Assembly: GCA_900768505.1 (NCBI GenBank) | Contig: CAAGED010000053.1 | Location: forward strand, 1 to 64,000 | Direction of reading: 5' to 3' | Length of the DNA: 64,000 nt | From: Lentisphaeria bacterium | Lineage (GTDB): Bacteria; Verrucomicrobiota; Lentisphaeria; Victivallales; Victivallaceae | Part shown: in pieces, positions 8,868-17,438 of the stretch | Numbering within the stretch: position 1 is the first letter of the stretch | Layout of the letters: each line of letters begins with the position of its first letter | Notes under the pieces: generated by a model | Databases searched by the model: none | The model's input: the letters and a program-made list of their open reading frames with translations, nothing else | Told to the model about the DNA's origin: nothing | Program-made: the position numbers and the translations under genes

Positions 8868-9371
8868 TTATTTTTCGGAATGTATTATTTTTTCGATCAG
8901 GGTGGTAGTGGAAAAGCCCGGTATAAACGGCTTGAAAATAATTTCACTGCCGCTGCTCAGAAGCGCCTCCCGTTCATCTTGATCCAGTTTATCCAGCGTG
9001 TAATCCCCGCCTTTGACGTAAAAATCCGGCTGAAGCGTTGCCAGTTCACGGTTACAACGTTTTGCGTCAAAAATTACCACGGCATCCACGAAGCTCAAGG
9101 CACCGAGCAGGTAGGCGCGGTTGAATTCGTCCACCACCGGCCGCCGGTCGCCCTTGAGCATTTTCACTGCCCGGTCGGAATTAATCAGAATAAGCAGTGC
9201 ATCGCCGCATTTTGCGCTTTCATAAAGATATTCGGCGTGTCCGCGGTGCATAATATCGAAGCAGCCATTGGTTATGACCAGGGTTTGCCCGTTCTGCCGC
9301 AGTTGTTCCCGCCATTTGACTGCTTCCCGGAGCGAAAGAATTTTTTTTGCCGGATCGATTTGAACGGACAT
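8868..9371 (-). CDS. hldC: D-glycero-beta-D-manno-heptose-1-phosphate adenylyltransferase
   Basis: A 167-residue nucleotidyltransferase, the stand-alone RfaE2/HldC form that makes ADP-heptose for the lipopolysaccharide core. The family motif GCFDIMHRGH is at residues 36-45, with the HxGH signature at H42-H45. The later segments DRRPVVDEFNRAYLLGAL, DFYVKGGDYT and FIPGFSTTTLIEKI are characteristic of RfaE2. The heptokinase half (RfaE1) is not fused, so it should be elsewhere in the genome. The start codon is 2 nt after the stop of the dCMP deaminase gene, and its ribosome-binding site (gaggaa) lies inside that gene, so translation is probably coupled. Presence of this enzyme indicates a Gram-negative envelope with heptose-containing glycans. 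Confidence 0.93.
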   Translation of the reverse strand: MSVQIDPAKKILSLREAVKWREQLRQNGQTLVITNGCFDIMHRGHAEYLYESAKCGDALLILINSDRAVKMLKGDRRPVVDEFNRAYLLGALSFVDAVVIFDAKRCNRELATLQPDFYVKGGDYTLDKLDQDEREALLSSGSEIIFKPFIPGFSTTTLIEKIIHSEK

Positions 9372-9373
9372 GT

Positions 9374-9853
9374 TTATTCCTCCTTGATGATCTGCGGAGT
9401 CTGAATGCGTCGCACTTTTACTCCGGCTTCGTGAAGCAGCCGCATACTGACTTCGTCAATGGAGTATCGATCCTGATATACGACTTCGGATAATCCGGCG
9501 TTGATGATCATTTTTGAGCAAAGCAGGCAGGGGCTGTAAGTGGTGTAGAGCACTGCGCCTTCAATGGCAATGCCGTGTTTAGCGGCTTGAACGATAGCAT
9601 TTTCCTCGGCATGACTGCAAATACATTCGGTCAAACCCTGTCCGGATGGAATATCCGAATTACAGCGAGGGCAGCCGCCCTCGTCGCAATTTTTAATTCC
9701 TTTTGGGGTGCCGTTGTACCCGGTGGAGATAATTTGGCGTTCCTTTACAATTACGGCAGCTACGTGGCGGCGGCTGCAGTTACTGCGGCTGGCGGCTACG
9801 GCTGCGATGGACATAAAATACTCATCCCAGGAGGGTTTGTTGTGATTGGTCAT
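9374..9853 (-). CDS. dCMP deaminase (ComEB-type)
   Basis: A 159-residue zinc-dependent cytidine/deoxycytidylate deaminase. It converts dCMP to dUMP as a source of dTMP. The zinc and catalytic residues are visible as SHAEENAI (H81, E83) and SPCLLC (C109, C112). STGYNGTPKGIKNC and GCPRCNSD match the dCMP deaminase substrate loop. Two further Cys pairs (C56, C61 and C64) could bind a second zinc, as in some ComEB proteins. An AAGGA ribosome-binding site precedes the start. It is the first gene of a two-gene operon with hldC, and the 216-nt gap upstream is shared with the divergent GH20 gene. Confidence 0.92.
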   Translation of the reverse strand: MTNHNKPSWDEYFMSIAAVAASRSNCSRRHVAAVIVKERQIISTGYNGTPKGIKNCDEGGCPRCNSDIPSGQGLTECICSHAEENAIVQAAKHGIAIEGAVLYTTYSPCLLCSKMIINAGLSEVVYQDRYSIDEVSMRLLHEAGVKVRRIQTPQIIKEE

Positions 9854-10069
9854 TTTGAAGCAATCCTTCTTTTAGATGATTAAAAAAATTTAAACTAAAT
9901 ATTCTTTAGAAAATACCATTGCAAAGCATTTTTTCAATATAAAAAGTATAATTTAGCTTGTAAAAAGCGTTAAATGTGTCATTTTTACTGAGATTGTCAA
10001 CATAATTGATGATTTTTCCAGGTGAATTTTTGAGTAATGCAAATAAAATATAACAAACGGGGAATAAAA

Positions 10070-11917
10070 ATGATCAACTTGATTCCGCAACCCAAAAAAA
10101 TCGAAATCAGTAAACTGGTGCTCTCGCTCGAGAGTTTAAAATATATCAGCCTGCCGGATAATGGCGCTTTTGAATTACTCCAATCCGGTGTTACGTTGGC
10201 GGATGAAATTGAAGCAATTACCGCTCAGCGGTTGCGTTTTGAAAAAAATAAGCGGCCATACTCCTGCTGTAACTGCGCTGAAATCGGCATTTATTTTGAA
10301 GTGAAAGATGGAGAAAAATCTTCACCGGACGCCTATAAAATGACAATTAACGAGCAAGGTATTGTTATTTCCGCTTCTGCGGTAAGCGGGCTTTTCTACG
10401 CCATTCAGACTTTACGGCAATTACTGGTGATTTATGGCGCGGAACTGCCATTCCTCGTTCTAACCGATGCGCCGGATTTCGCCAACCGCGGATTTTATCA
10501 TGACGTTACCCGCAGCAAAGTTCCAACCTTTGACACCTTGTGCAAGCTGGTGGATAAGTTGGCGTACTACAAAATCAATCAGTTGCAGCTTTATGTCGAG
10601 CACACCTTCGCCTTTAAATATCATACCGACATTTGGGCCGGCAGTGATCCGTTGACGGCGGAGGAGATTATCCGCCTGGATAAATATTGCCGGGAGCGTT
10701 TTGTGGAGCTGGTGCCATCTTTGAGTACCTTCGGTCACTTTTATATGATTTTGCGCAGTAAACGCAAAGAGGAGCTTAATGAGCTGGAAATTAAAGCGTC
10801 CGAATTGCCGTTTTCTTTTCACGACCGGATGGCACATTACACCCTCGACTGCCAGAACGAGGAGTCGATCAAGCTAGTTCGGGAGATGATCGAGGAATTT
10901 TCGCCGCTTTTTTCCAGCAAATATTTTAACATCTGCTGCGACGAAACCTTTGATTTGGGTAAGGGGCGCAACAAGGAATTGGCGGAAAAATTGGGCTCGT
11001 CCACCAAACTTTATATTGACTTTCTCAAGAAAATCATTAATATTGTCACTGAGCAGGGCAAGGTGCCGATGTTCTGGGGCGATATTTTGATCCATGATAT
11101 GAGCTTGATTGATGAACTGCCTTCGGGGACAATCGCCTTGGATTGGTCTTACGGCGCCCAGCCGAATTGCAATTTCGGCGGCAAAAATATTCCGTTTTAC
11201 GTCTGCCCCGGCGTGACTGGCTGGAATCGTTTCCTTAATCACATAGCGATTTCCTCACTGAATATTCCCCGGTTGGCCCGCATGGGGTTGGAGCAGGGGG
11301 CAATTGGTTTGCTGAATACGGATTGGGGCGATTACGGACATGTTAATCCGTTAAGCTGCTCATATTTCGGCATGATGCACGGTGCGGCGGCCTCATGGAA
11401 TTTGGATGCGGCGGAGAATATTGCGGCATTTGATGAGGCGTTTGAGCGTTTGGAATTGCGTGGCGAATTGTTTGGAGAATTTTCCGCCTTGTGGCGTGAA
11501 GTAACTGACAAATCCCGTACCAGCTGGGGCGAAATACAACGCTTCTTCGATCCATCGCTGCGTTATAACCCCTCTGAAATGCCTCAGAGCAACGAGGAGT
11601 TGATTGAGGCATTGGGAATTTTGGAGGATGCCGAGGCGAAATTTGTTGTTATGCTTCGTAAGGCAAATCCGGTCGACCCGCTTTTTGCAACGGAATTTCT
11701 TACCGCATTCCGGGGAGAAATCCTGATGCACAAGGTATTTTTAGTGATGCGTCACGCGGGGGATGTGAATGTTCGGAAATTGGCGGACGATATGCGTAAT
11801 TTTGAGTTTAAATATGCTCAAATTTGGCATGAGCGCAATAAGCCGGGTGAATACTTCCGTTTTCGGGAAATTTGGTTGTCAATCTGTTCCTACCTGGACG
11901 GAGAAATTGCCAAATAA
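10070..11917 (+). CDS. Cytosolic GH20 beta-N-acetylhexosaminidase (GcnA-like)
   Basis: A glycoside hydrolase family 20 enzyme of 615 residues that removes terminal N-acetylhexosamine. It has an N-terminal GH20b-like alpha/beta domain (residues 1-130). The barrel starts at GFYHDVTRSKVPTFDTL, and the Asp-Glu catalytic pair is D291-E292 in ICCDETFDLGKGR. The DETFDLG form matches the GcnA-like subgroup. There is no signal peptide, so it acts in the cytoplasm on imported oligosaccharides. I chose the ATG at 10070, preceded by a GGGGAA-type site; an in-frame ATG at 10037 lacks one. The next gene, a GH2 enzyme, starts 19 nt later, so the two form an operon. Confidence 0.88.
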   Translation: MINLIPQPKKIEISKLVLSLESLKYISLPDNGAFELLQSGVTLADEIEAITAQRLRFEKNKRPYSCCNCAEIGIYFEVKDGEKSSPDAYKMTINEQGIVISASAVSGLFYAIQTLRQLLVIYGAELPFLVLTDAPDFANRGFYHDVTRSKVPTFDTLCKLVDKLAYYKINQLQLYVEHTFAFKYHTDIWAGSDPLTAEEIIRLDKYCRERFVELVPSLSTFGHFYMILRSKRKEELNELEIKASELPFSFHDRMAHYTLDCQNEESIKLVREMIEEFSPLFSSKYFNICCDETFDLGKGRNKELAEKLGSSTKLYIDFLKKIINIVTEQGKVPMFWGDILIHDMSLIDELPSGTIALDWSYGAQPNCNFGGKNIPFYVCPGVTGWNRFLNHIAISSLNIPRLARMGLEQGAIGLLNTDWGDYGHVNPLSCSYFGMMHGAAASWNLDAAENIAAFDEAFERLELRGELFGEFSALWREVTDKSRTSWGEIQRFFDPSLRYNPSEMPQSNEELIEALGILEDAEAKFVVMLRKANPVDPLFATEFLTAFRGEILMHKVFLVMRHAGDVNVRKLADDMRNFEFKYAQIWHERNKPGEYFRFREIWLSICSYLDGEIAK

Positions 11918-11936
11918 TATAAGGAAATTTTAAAAA

Positions 11937-14276
11937 ATGCGTAATTCAGAACGTTTGCGGGATAATTGGCTCTTCAGCCGTCATGATTTTGACAATACAG
12001 AGAATGTGGATTTTGACGACTCACGTTGGCGAAAAGTCAAGGTGCCTCATGATTGGGGAATCGAGGGGGGATTTTACAAAGGATATGATGCGCAGTTCAC
12101 CCGGATTGTCAATAATTTTGAGGAGAGTGAATCATTACATTTGGGGCGGACCGGCGGCTTGCCCCATGCGGGGCGCGGTGTTTACCGGCGTAAAATTTAC
12201 CTTGCTCCGGAACTGATTGGCAAAAAAATTTTCCGCCTGGAATTTGATGGTGTGATGAGTCACTCGCAAATATTTCTGAATGGCAAATCAGTAGGCGGCC
12301 GAGCCTACGGATACAGCTCATTTGCCTGCGACATTACCGACGCGGCAGTACCGGGCGAGAATGTACTTACCGTCAAGGCGGAGAATTTCGAGGCGGCGGC
12401 TCGATGGTATCCCGGCGGTGGAATCTACCGCAATGTGCGACTGCTTACACTGGATAAACAGCATTTTATGTATAACGGGGTATGGGTTCGCACCTTGAAT
12501 ATTGTCGGCAAGCGGGCGGAAATAGCCATTGCGGTCGAGACGGCACAGAAGGTGGATTTTTTGCAATGCGAAATAACATCACCGGCCGGCGAGGTGGTAT
12601 ATTCCGGGATTGTCGAAAAAAATTTGCTGGAGTTGGAATTGAATGGTTTTTCGCCCTGGAGTTGCGAAAAACCCCTCCTTTACAGTGCAAAAATCGCCTT
12701 GCTGGATGAAAAATCTCAACTGCTGGATGAGGTGTCGGTAAAATTCGGTATCCGCGCCATGAGTTTTTCGGCCGAAGACGGATTTATGCTTAATGGTAAA
12801 AAAATGGTTTTTAACGGTGTCTGCATGCACCATGACCTAGGTCCGCTGGGGGCGGCGTTTTCACTTCCGGCGGCACGGCGGCAGTTGAAAATTTTGCAGT
12901 CAATCGGAGTTAATGCCCTGCGCTGCACCCACAATCCGCCGGCTCCGGAGGTGTTAGATTTGTGTGACGAATTAGGAATTCTGGTAATTGACGAAGCCTT
13001 TGATTGCTGGAAGATGGGCAAGGTGAAGAATGATTACCACCGGGATTTTGATTTGTGGCACGAGCGGGATCTGGTGGATATGATTAAACGCGACCGCAAC
13101 CATCCATCGGTGATGTTGTGGAGTATCGGCAATGAAATTCTCGAACAAGGCAACACGGACGGTTGGAAATTAGCGGAAGCGCTGCAGAATATTGTTCATG
13201 CCACGGATCCGGATCGGCCGGCGACGGCGGGTTTGAGTTTTGAATTTGGCGCCTTGACCAGTGGAATCGCCAAGGTGGTGGATGTGCCTGGGTTCAACTA
13301 TAAACCACATCGTTATGAATATTATCATAATGAGTTGCCGGGTAAGGCAATTTTCGGCAGTGAAACTGCCTCCACCGTCAGTACCCGGGGTGAATATTAT
13401 TATCCGATAACCGAGGGATTTGTGGATCATCCGTCGATTCAGTGTTCCAGTTATGATGTGGAATATCCGGCTTGGGCGACTACGCCGGATCGGGAATTCC
13501 ACTTTCAAGATAAAAATTCTTATGTGATGGGGGAATTTGTCTGGACTGGCTTTGATTATCTGGGTGAGCCTTGTCCATTTGATTACCAATGGCCGGCGCA
13601 TTCGGCATATTTTGGTATTTTTGACCTGGTTGGCTTGCCTAAGGATCGGGCATATCTGTATTGCAGCCGCTGGAATAAGCAACGGTCGACACTGCATATT
13701 TTGCCGCATTGGAACATGTTTGACCGAATGGGATTGGTTACTCCGGTGCACATTTACACATCTTACGATCGGGTTGAGCTTTTCTTGAACGGCCGCTCTC
13801 AAGGGGTGAAGTGCAAGAATGGCGATTATCGCATTTGTTTTGACAATGTGGTGTTTGAGCCGGGAGAGTTGCGGGTTGATGCGCTGGATGAGTCGGGAAA
13901 GGTGGTGGAGAGCGCATTCCGCCGTACTGCTTCGGATCCGTATCAAATCAAGTTGACTCTTGAAAATAATACTATCAGAAATGATGGTGAAGATTTGGCA
14001 TTTTTGCGTGTTGCAGTTTTAGATAAAGCGGGTAATTTGCATCCCACGGCCTCCAACCGGATTAAATTTTATCCGGCGGATGGGTTGGAATTGGCGGCGG
14101 TGGCCAACGGAGATCCGACTTCGCTGGAGACGTTTGATCAGAATCACATACATCTTTTTAATGGCCAGTGTGTGGTTTACCTGAAGAGCAAGGAGGGCGT
14201 CAAGCCGGGAATATATAATATCATGGCGGCCGGTGAGCATTTGCAGGCAGATCAAATTAGTGTGGAAATAATTTGA
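11937..14276 (+). CDS. GH2 beta-galactosidase-like glycoside hydrolase
   Basis: A 779-residue family 2 glycosidase. It opens with LRDNWLFSRHDF and VPHDWGIEG, typical of the GH2 sugar-binding domain, followed by a beta-sandwich. The TIM barrel begins near VCMHHDLGPLGAAF. The acid/base is E400 in WSIGNEILEQG and the nucleophile is E476 in IFGSETAS. The C-terminal part is beta-rich (DUF4982-like and Big-like segments), as in the longer beta-galactosidases of gut Bacteroidota and Lentisphaerota. It has no signal peptide and is therefore cytosolic. It lies 19 nt after the GH20 gene. Together they would remove beta-linked galactose and N-acetylhexosamine from one oligosaccharide; the true linkage is unknown. 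Confidence 0.88.
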   Translation: MRNSERLRDNWLFSRHDFDNTENVDFDDSRWRKVKVPHDWGIEGGFYKGYDAQFTRIVNNFEESESLHLGRTGGLPHAGRGVYRRKIYLAPELIGKKIFRLEFDGVMSHSQIFLNGKSVGGRAYGYSSFACDITDAAVPGENVLTVKAENFEAAARWYPGGGIYRNVRLLTLDKQHFMYNGVWVRTLNIVGKRAEIAIAVETAQKVDFLQCEITSPAGEVVYSGIVEKNLLELELNGFSPWSCEKPLLYSAKIALLDEKSQLLDEVSVKFGIRAMSFSAEDGFMLNGKKMVFNGVCMHHDLGPLGAAFSLPAARRQLKILQSIGVNALRCTHNPPAPEVLDLCDELGILVIDEAFDCWKMGKVKNDYHRDFDLWHERDLVDMIKRDRNHPSVMLWSIGNEILEQGNTDGWKLAEALQNIVHATDPDRPATAGLSFEFGALTSGIAKVVDVPGFNYKPHRYEYYHNELPGKAIFGSETASTVSTRGEYYYPITEGFVDHPSIQCSSYDVEYPAWATTPDREFHFQDKNSYVMGEFVWTGFDYLGEPCPFDYQWPAHSAYFGIFDLVGLPKDRAYLYCSRWNKQRSTLHILPHWNMFDRMGLVTPVHIYTSYDRVELFLNGRSQGVKCKNGDYRICFDNVVFEPGELRVDALDESGKVVESAFRRTASDPYQIKLTLENNTIRNDGEDLAFLRVAVLDKAGNLHPTASNRIKFYPADGLELAAVANGDPTSLETFDQNHIHLFNGQCVVYLKSKEGVKPGIYNIMAAGEHLQADQISVEII

Positions 14277-14297
14277 TTTCATGTAAAGGAAGTGTGA

Positions 14298-14340
14298 GAG
14301 AAGGAAATAGCCGATTCGGTATAGGTTTTTCCTTCTCGCA
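14298..14340. repeat. Hairpin repeat family A, copy 2
   Basis: Inverted repeat gagaaggaaa (14298-14307) and tttccttctc (14328-14337) in the 77-nt gap between convergent genes (GH2 and the phosphoesterase). The 17-base stretch aggtttttccttctcgc plus the next base is identical to copy 1 at 51-95, while the loop differs. Conserved arms with a variable loop suggest selection on the structure. It could serve as a two-sided terminator here. Confidence 0.6.
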
Positions 14341-14353
14341 AACGGCTTTTGGA

Positions 14354-15493
14354 CTAATCCAAAGAATTACATAAGGTGATGAGTGTTATTTCCGACGGTA
14401 TTCCGATGCGTATTGGAAAGCCGCTCCAAATTCCACTGCCGTTTGAAACATATAGCTGCATATTGTCCACCTGGTAGAGTCCGGAGACATATCCGCGGTT
14501 GTAGTGAGCTACGATTTTATCAAATAAGATAATTGAGCCGCCATGAGTATGGCCGGAAAGTTGCAGATCAATCCCGGCTTTCGCCGCCTCAGGTGCTAAT
14601 TTGGGTTGATGAATTATGCCTATGCGGTAGTAATCATGGGCAATCGCCTTGGTGGCTTGCATCAAATCCGGTTCAGGTTGATTGAAACGCCTGGCATTGG
14701 GATCGGTTACTCCTGCAATTGCCAACTTCAATTCCGGAATCAAATGGTTGGAATTCAATAACATTTTTATTCCGTTTTTAGCGAAAAAGTTCATCCACTC
14801 CGAATATCCGGAGTAATACTCGTGATTACCGGGAACTCCAAATACTCCATATTTTGCCTTTAACTTACTCAGCGGCTGCAAATCTACTCCATGTTGGGCA
14901 ACTGAACCGTCAACAAAATCCCCGGCCAACAAAATTAAATCCGGATGCAGGTCATTGGTGCGCTGCACGATTTCATTGATACGGTCTGCTCTGTTGGTGT
15001 CATCGGCATGAATATCTGCCAGCAAGGCAATTTTTAATGGCTGCATCGGCCAATCCGGCCGTTGAGAGGCGATATTGATTGATTTTACTTCCGGCAGTTT
15101 TGTACCGTAATAAATTCCAATGCTACACAAAAAGAGGGCAACGAGGAAGATTACGGCGTGTATATAATTTGTTTGCCGGGGAGAAAAAGCTGGCTGGGCG
15201 GTTTTCCTTATACGCCGCCAAATAAACATTGCGGTTCGTATTATGTCAAGCATCAGCAATAAGAAGAAAAGTATAAATACGCCTGAAAAAGCCCATGCGC
15301 CGGTCAGTAATAACCACTTGGGCAGATGGGGTGAGAAAAAATTGCCGCCGCCAAACAAAAAAAGCAGATGAAATTTAAAGGCGGCAGGAAGAAATATCAG
15401 TGCAAGCAGTACTTTCCAATAATATTTTAGAGCGAGTGGCATAATTCCACGGCATAAGATATATATGGCAATAAATAATTCAAAAATAAACAT
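14354..15493 (-). CDS. Membrane-anchored metallophosphoesterase (YkuE-like)
   Basis: A 379-residue calcineurin-type phosphoesterase with four predicted membrane helices in the first 140 residues. The catalytic domain follows. Its metal-binding motifs are in order: LLADIHADD, AGDFVDG, GVPGNHEYY and LSGHTHGG. This is the layout of the YkuE/YaeI group, whose members act on phospholipid or sugar-lipid pyrophosphates such as UDP-diacylglucosamine (known for some relatives). The catalytic domain would face the periplasm if all four helices span; topology is uncertain. The start is supported by an AGGAT site. The gene lies between repeat A copy 2 and the Fe-S aldo/keto reductase, whose start is upstream on the same strand, 28 nt away. 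Confidence 0.82.
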   Translation of the reverse strand: MFIFELFIAIYILCRGIMPLALKYYWKVLLALIFLPAAFKFHLLFLFGGGNFFSPHLPKWLLLTGAWAFSGVFILFFLLLMLDIIRTAMFIWRRIRKTAQPAFSPRQTNYIHAVIFLVALFLCSIGIYYGTKLPEVKSINIASQRPDWPMQPLKIALLADIHADDTNRADRINEIVQRTNDLHPDLILLAGDFVDGSVAQHGVDLQPLSKLKAKYGVFGVPGNHEYYSGYSEWMNFFAKNGIKMLLNSNHLIPELKLAIAGVTDPNARRFNQPEPDLMQATKAIAHDYYRIGIIHQPKLAPEAAKAGIDLQLSGHTHGGSIILFDKIVAHYNRGYVSGLYQVDNMQLYVSNGSGIWSGFPIRIGIPSEITLITLCNSLD

Positions 15494-15521
15494 TATGATC
15501 CTGATTTTTGTGGTTGTAGTT

Positions 15522-16580
15522 TTATTTCAAAAATGTAAGGTAATCTTCATAATTTTTCTGCAGTAATTCCGGCGTGTTCAAATGATAAGGACATTTTTTT
15601 GCGCAGTGTCCGCAGTGTTTGCACTCGGATATTTTTGCCATTTTTTTCTGTCCGCCGATGGCTAGAAAATCTTTCTGCGGGGCACGGCGCAGCAGCAAGC
15701 TCATTCTGGCGCAGGTCGGAATATCAATTCCGGCGGGGCAGGGGAGGCAGTAGCCGCAACCGCGGCAAAATTCGCCGGAAAGAATTTTCCGGTCATCTTT
15801 TATCCTGGTGCGCATTTCGTTACTCAGTTGGATTTTTTCGGCTTGGCAGGCGATGAACTCATCCAGTTCCCGCTCCCGCTGGATTCCCCAAATTGGTAAA
15901 ACATTGTCAAATTCAGCCATAAATGCGTAGGCCAAGCGAGCATCGTTAATCAAGCCGCCGGCTAATGCTTTCATTGCGATAAAACCCACTGATTTTTCCT
16001 GGCATAATCGAGTTAAATCAACCTCTTCCGGAGTTGAAAGGTATGAAAACGGGAATTGCAGTGTTGCATATAGTTCGCTTTTTACTGCTTCGACGGCCAC
16101 TGGCAGACGATGATTGGTCAGACCGATAAAGCGAATTTTCCCCTGAGTTTGGGCTTGCTGCATGGCTTCGTAAAGACCGCTTGCGTCACCCGGTTTCGGA
16201 CATTGCGGCGGATTGTGAAATTGATAAATATCCAGATATTCGGTTTGTAAATTTTCCAGGGTTGTGTGCAAATCACGCCAGAAATCGTCTCTGGTGGCGG
16301 CTCCGGTTTTTGAGGCGATAATGATATCGGCGCGATTCTTGCCGGAACCTTTTCCGAATGCCGCTCCTAATTTTATTTCACTGTCGGTGTAATATCTGGC
16401 GGTGTCATAAAAATTTATTCCATTATCGAATGCCTTGTGCAGCAAATTCAACGACTCCAGTGGGGAAATACGCTGAATCGGCAATGCGCCGAAGCCGTTT
16501 TTATTGGCGGTTAAATCAGTTTTGCCCAGTTTTACTGAGTCACAAGATGATTTCAATGTTTTTTTATTGTAATCGCACAT
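15522..16580 (-). CDS. Aldo/keto reductase with C-terminal 4Fe-4S clusters
   Basis: A 352-residue oxidoreductase. The first 270 residues are an NADP-binding aldo/keto reductase barrel (LGKTDLTANKNGFGALPI, FYDTARYYTDSE, YLDIYQFHNPP with the family Tyr and His). The last 75 residues hold two iron-sulfur motifs, CRGCGYCLPCP and CKHCGHCAKKCP, so the protein probably passes electrons between NAD(P)H and ferredoxin-type centres. Such fusions are common in anaerobes. I chose the ATG at 16580, which has an AGGGA site. A longer frame to 16655 would start inside the lexA terminator. The natural substrate is unknown. It is the first gene after lexA on this strand, but a strong terminator separates them. 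Confidence 0.85.
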   Translation of the reverse strand: MCDYNKKTLKSSCDSVKLGKTDLTANKNGFGALPIQRISPLESLNLLHKAFDNGINFYDTARYYTDSEIKLGAAFGKGSGKNRADIIIASKTGAATRDDFWRDLHTTLENLQTEYLDIYQFHNPPQCPKPGDASGLYEAMQQAQTQGKIRFIGLTNHRLPVAVEAVKSELYATLQFPFSYLSTPEEVDLTRLCQEKSVGFIAMKALAGGLINDARLAYAFMAEFDNVLPIWGIQRERELDEFIACQAEKIQLSNEMRTRIKDDRKILSGEFCRGCGYCLPCPAGIDIPTCARMSLLLRRAPQKDFLAIGGQKKMAKISECKHCGHCAKKCPYHLNTPELLQKNYEDYLTFLK

Positions 16581-16639
16581 GTTTTTTCCCTGAAGGTAAG
16601 GATGAATAAATTTATTGACGGTAAAAAAGCTATAATACG

Positions 16640-16684
16640 AAAAAATGCGTTTCATAAATTAATATAACTTTTGAAACGCATTTT
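16640..16684 (-). terminator. Intrinsic terminator downstream of lexA
   Basis: On the minus strand, a perfect 13-bp stem (aaaatgcgtttca with tgaaacgcatttt) with a 17-nt loop is followed by six T. It lies 42 nt past the lexA stop. It separates lexA from the aldo/keto reductase gene, which must therefore have its own promoter in the short interval 16581-16640. Confidence 0.8.
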
Positions 16685-16726
16685 GCACTCAGATAAAGTA
16701 ATTTGTCAATAATTTTTTTACACAAA

Positions 16727-17350
16727 TTAGTATTCGCGATGGAGACCGATCACCCGTCCCTGGATAACTACCTGCTCTGCGGAATAAATCTGAGATTTAC
16801 AATTCTGGTTAGCGGCACGTAATTCAATTTTACCGCCGCGTTGGGGCTGGAAACTTCTTACCGTGGTTTCATCATTAACCATTGCGGCAACAATATCTCC
16901 AGGACGAACATCAGTAGTCTGACGCAGAATAATCACGTCATTGGGGAAAATGCCCAAATTATGCATGCTGTCATCGGTAATGCGTAATGCAAAAATCTTA
17001 TCCTGATCCACACTGGGAATCAAGGAAGAGTCGATGAAAACATCGCTTTCTTTGTATTCTAAATTTTCAGCCGGCAAACCGGATTTTATTTTGCTCAACA
17101 AGGGAACAGCCATCATGAAATTAGCATGATTGAATCTGGGTTTGTCGCCTGTCAAGGCAATACTTCTGGCCTTGGAACTGCGGGTCAACTGATTCTTACG
17201 CTGCAATGCCCGCAAATGAGCGAATACGGTAGATGTTTTGATTTGAAATTCATCAGCGATTTCGTAAACGGTGGGCGCCATATGCTCCCGCTGCACAAAT
17301 TCGTTAATAAATTCGAGAATGTTTTTTTGCTTTTCAGTCAATGCTTTCAT
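16727..17350 (-). CDS. lexA: LexA-type SOS repressor with Lys-to-Arg change at the dyad
   Basis: A 207-residue LexA homologue. Residues 1-65 are the winged-helix DNA-binding domain, beginning MKALTEKQ, very like Escherichia coli MKALTARQ, with helix residues PTVYEIADEF. Residues 83-207 are the S24 peptidase domain. The nucleophile is S128 in ITDDSMHNLG, and the scissile bond is S90-G91 where most LexA have Ala-Gly. At the general base position, 37 residues after the Ser (the E. coli spacing from S119 to K156), the codon is AGA, giving Arg165 in ETTVRSF. An Arg here is expected to slow self-cleavage at neutral pH. I chose the ATG at 17350, 7-8 nt after a GGAGGT site; the GTG at 17359 overlaps that site. 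No SOS box could be recognised in the 88-nt upstream gap. Confidence 0.9.
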   Translation of the reverse strand: MKALTEKQKNILEFINEFVQREHMAPTVYEIADEFQIKTSTVFAHLRALQRKNQLTRSSKARSIALTGDKPRFNHANFMMAVPLLSKIKSGLPAENLEYKESDVFIDSSLIPSVDQDKIFALRITDDSMHNLGIFPNDVIILRQTTDVRPGDIVAAMVNDETTVRSFQPQRGGKIELRAANQNCKSQIYSAEQVVIQGRVIGLHREY

Positions 17351-17438
17351 CTTTATCACCTCCGGACGAAATATTACTGGCCTTCACCAATTTTTTTACA
17401 CCATACACAATTTATATATCTTGCAACCGTAGTTTATG

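Noticed and set aside
17351..17359. GTG start nine bases upstream for lexA
   Set aside because: The GTG overlaps the ribosome-binding site. The ATG at 17350 gives the family-typical MKALT start.
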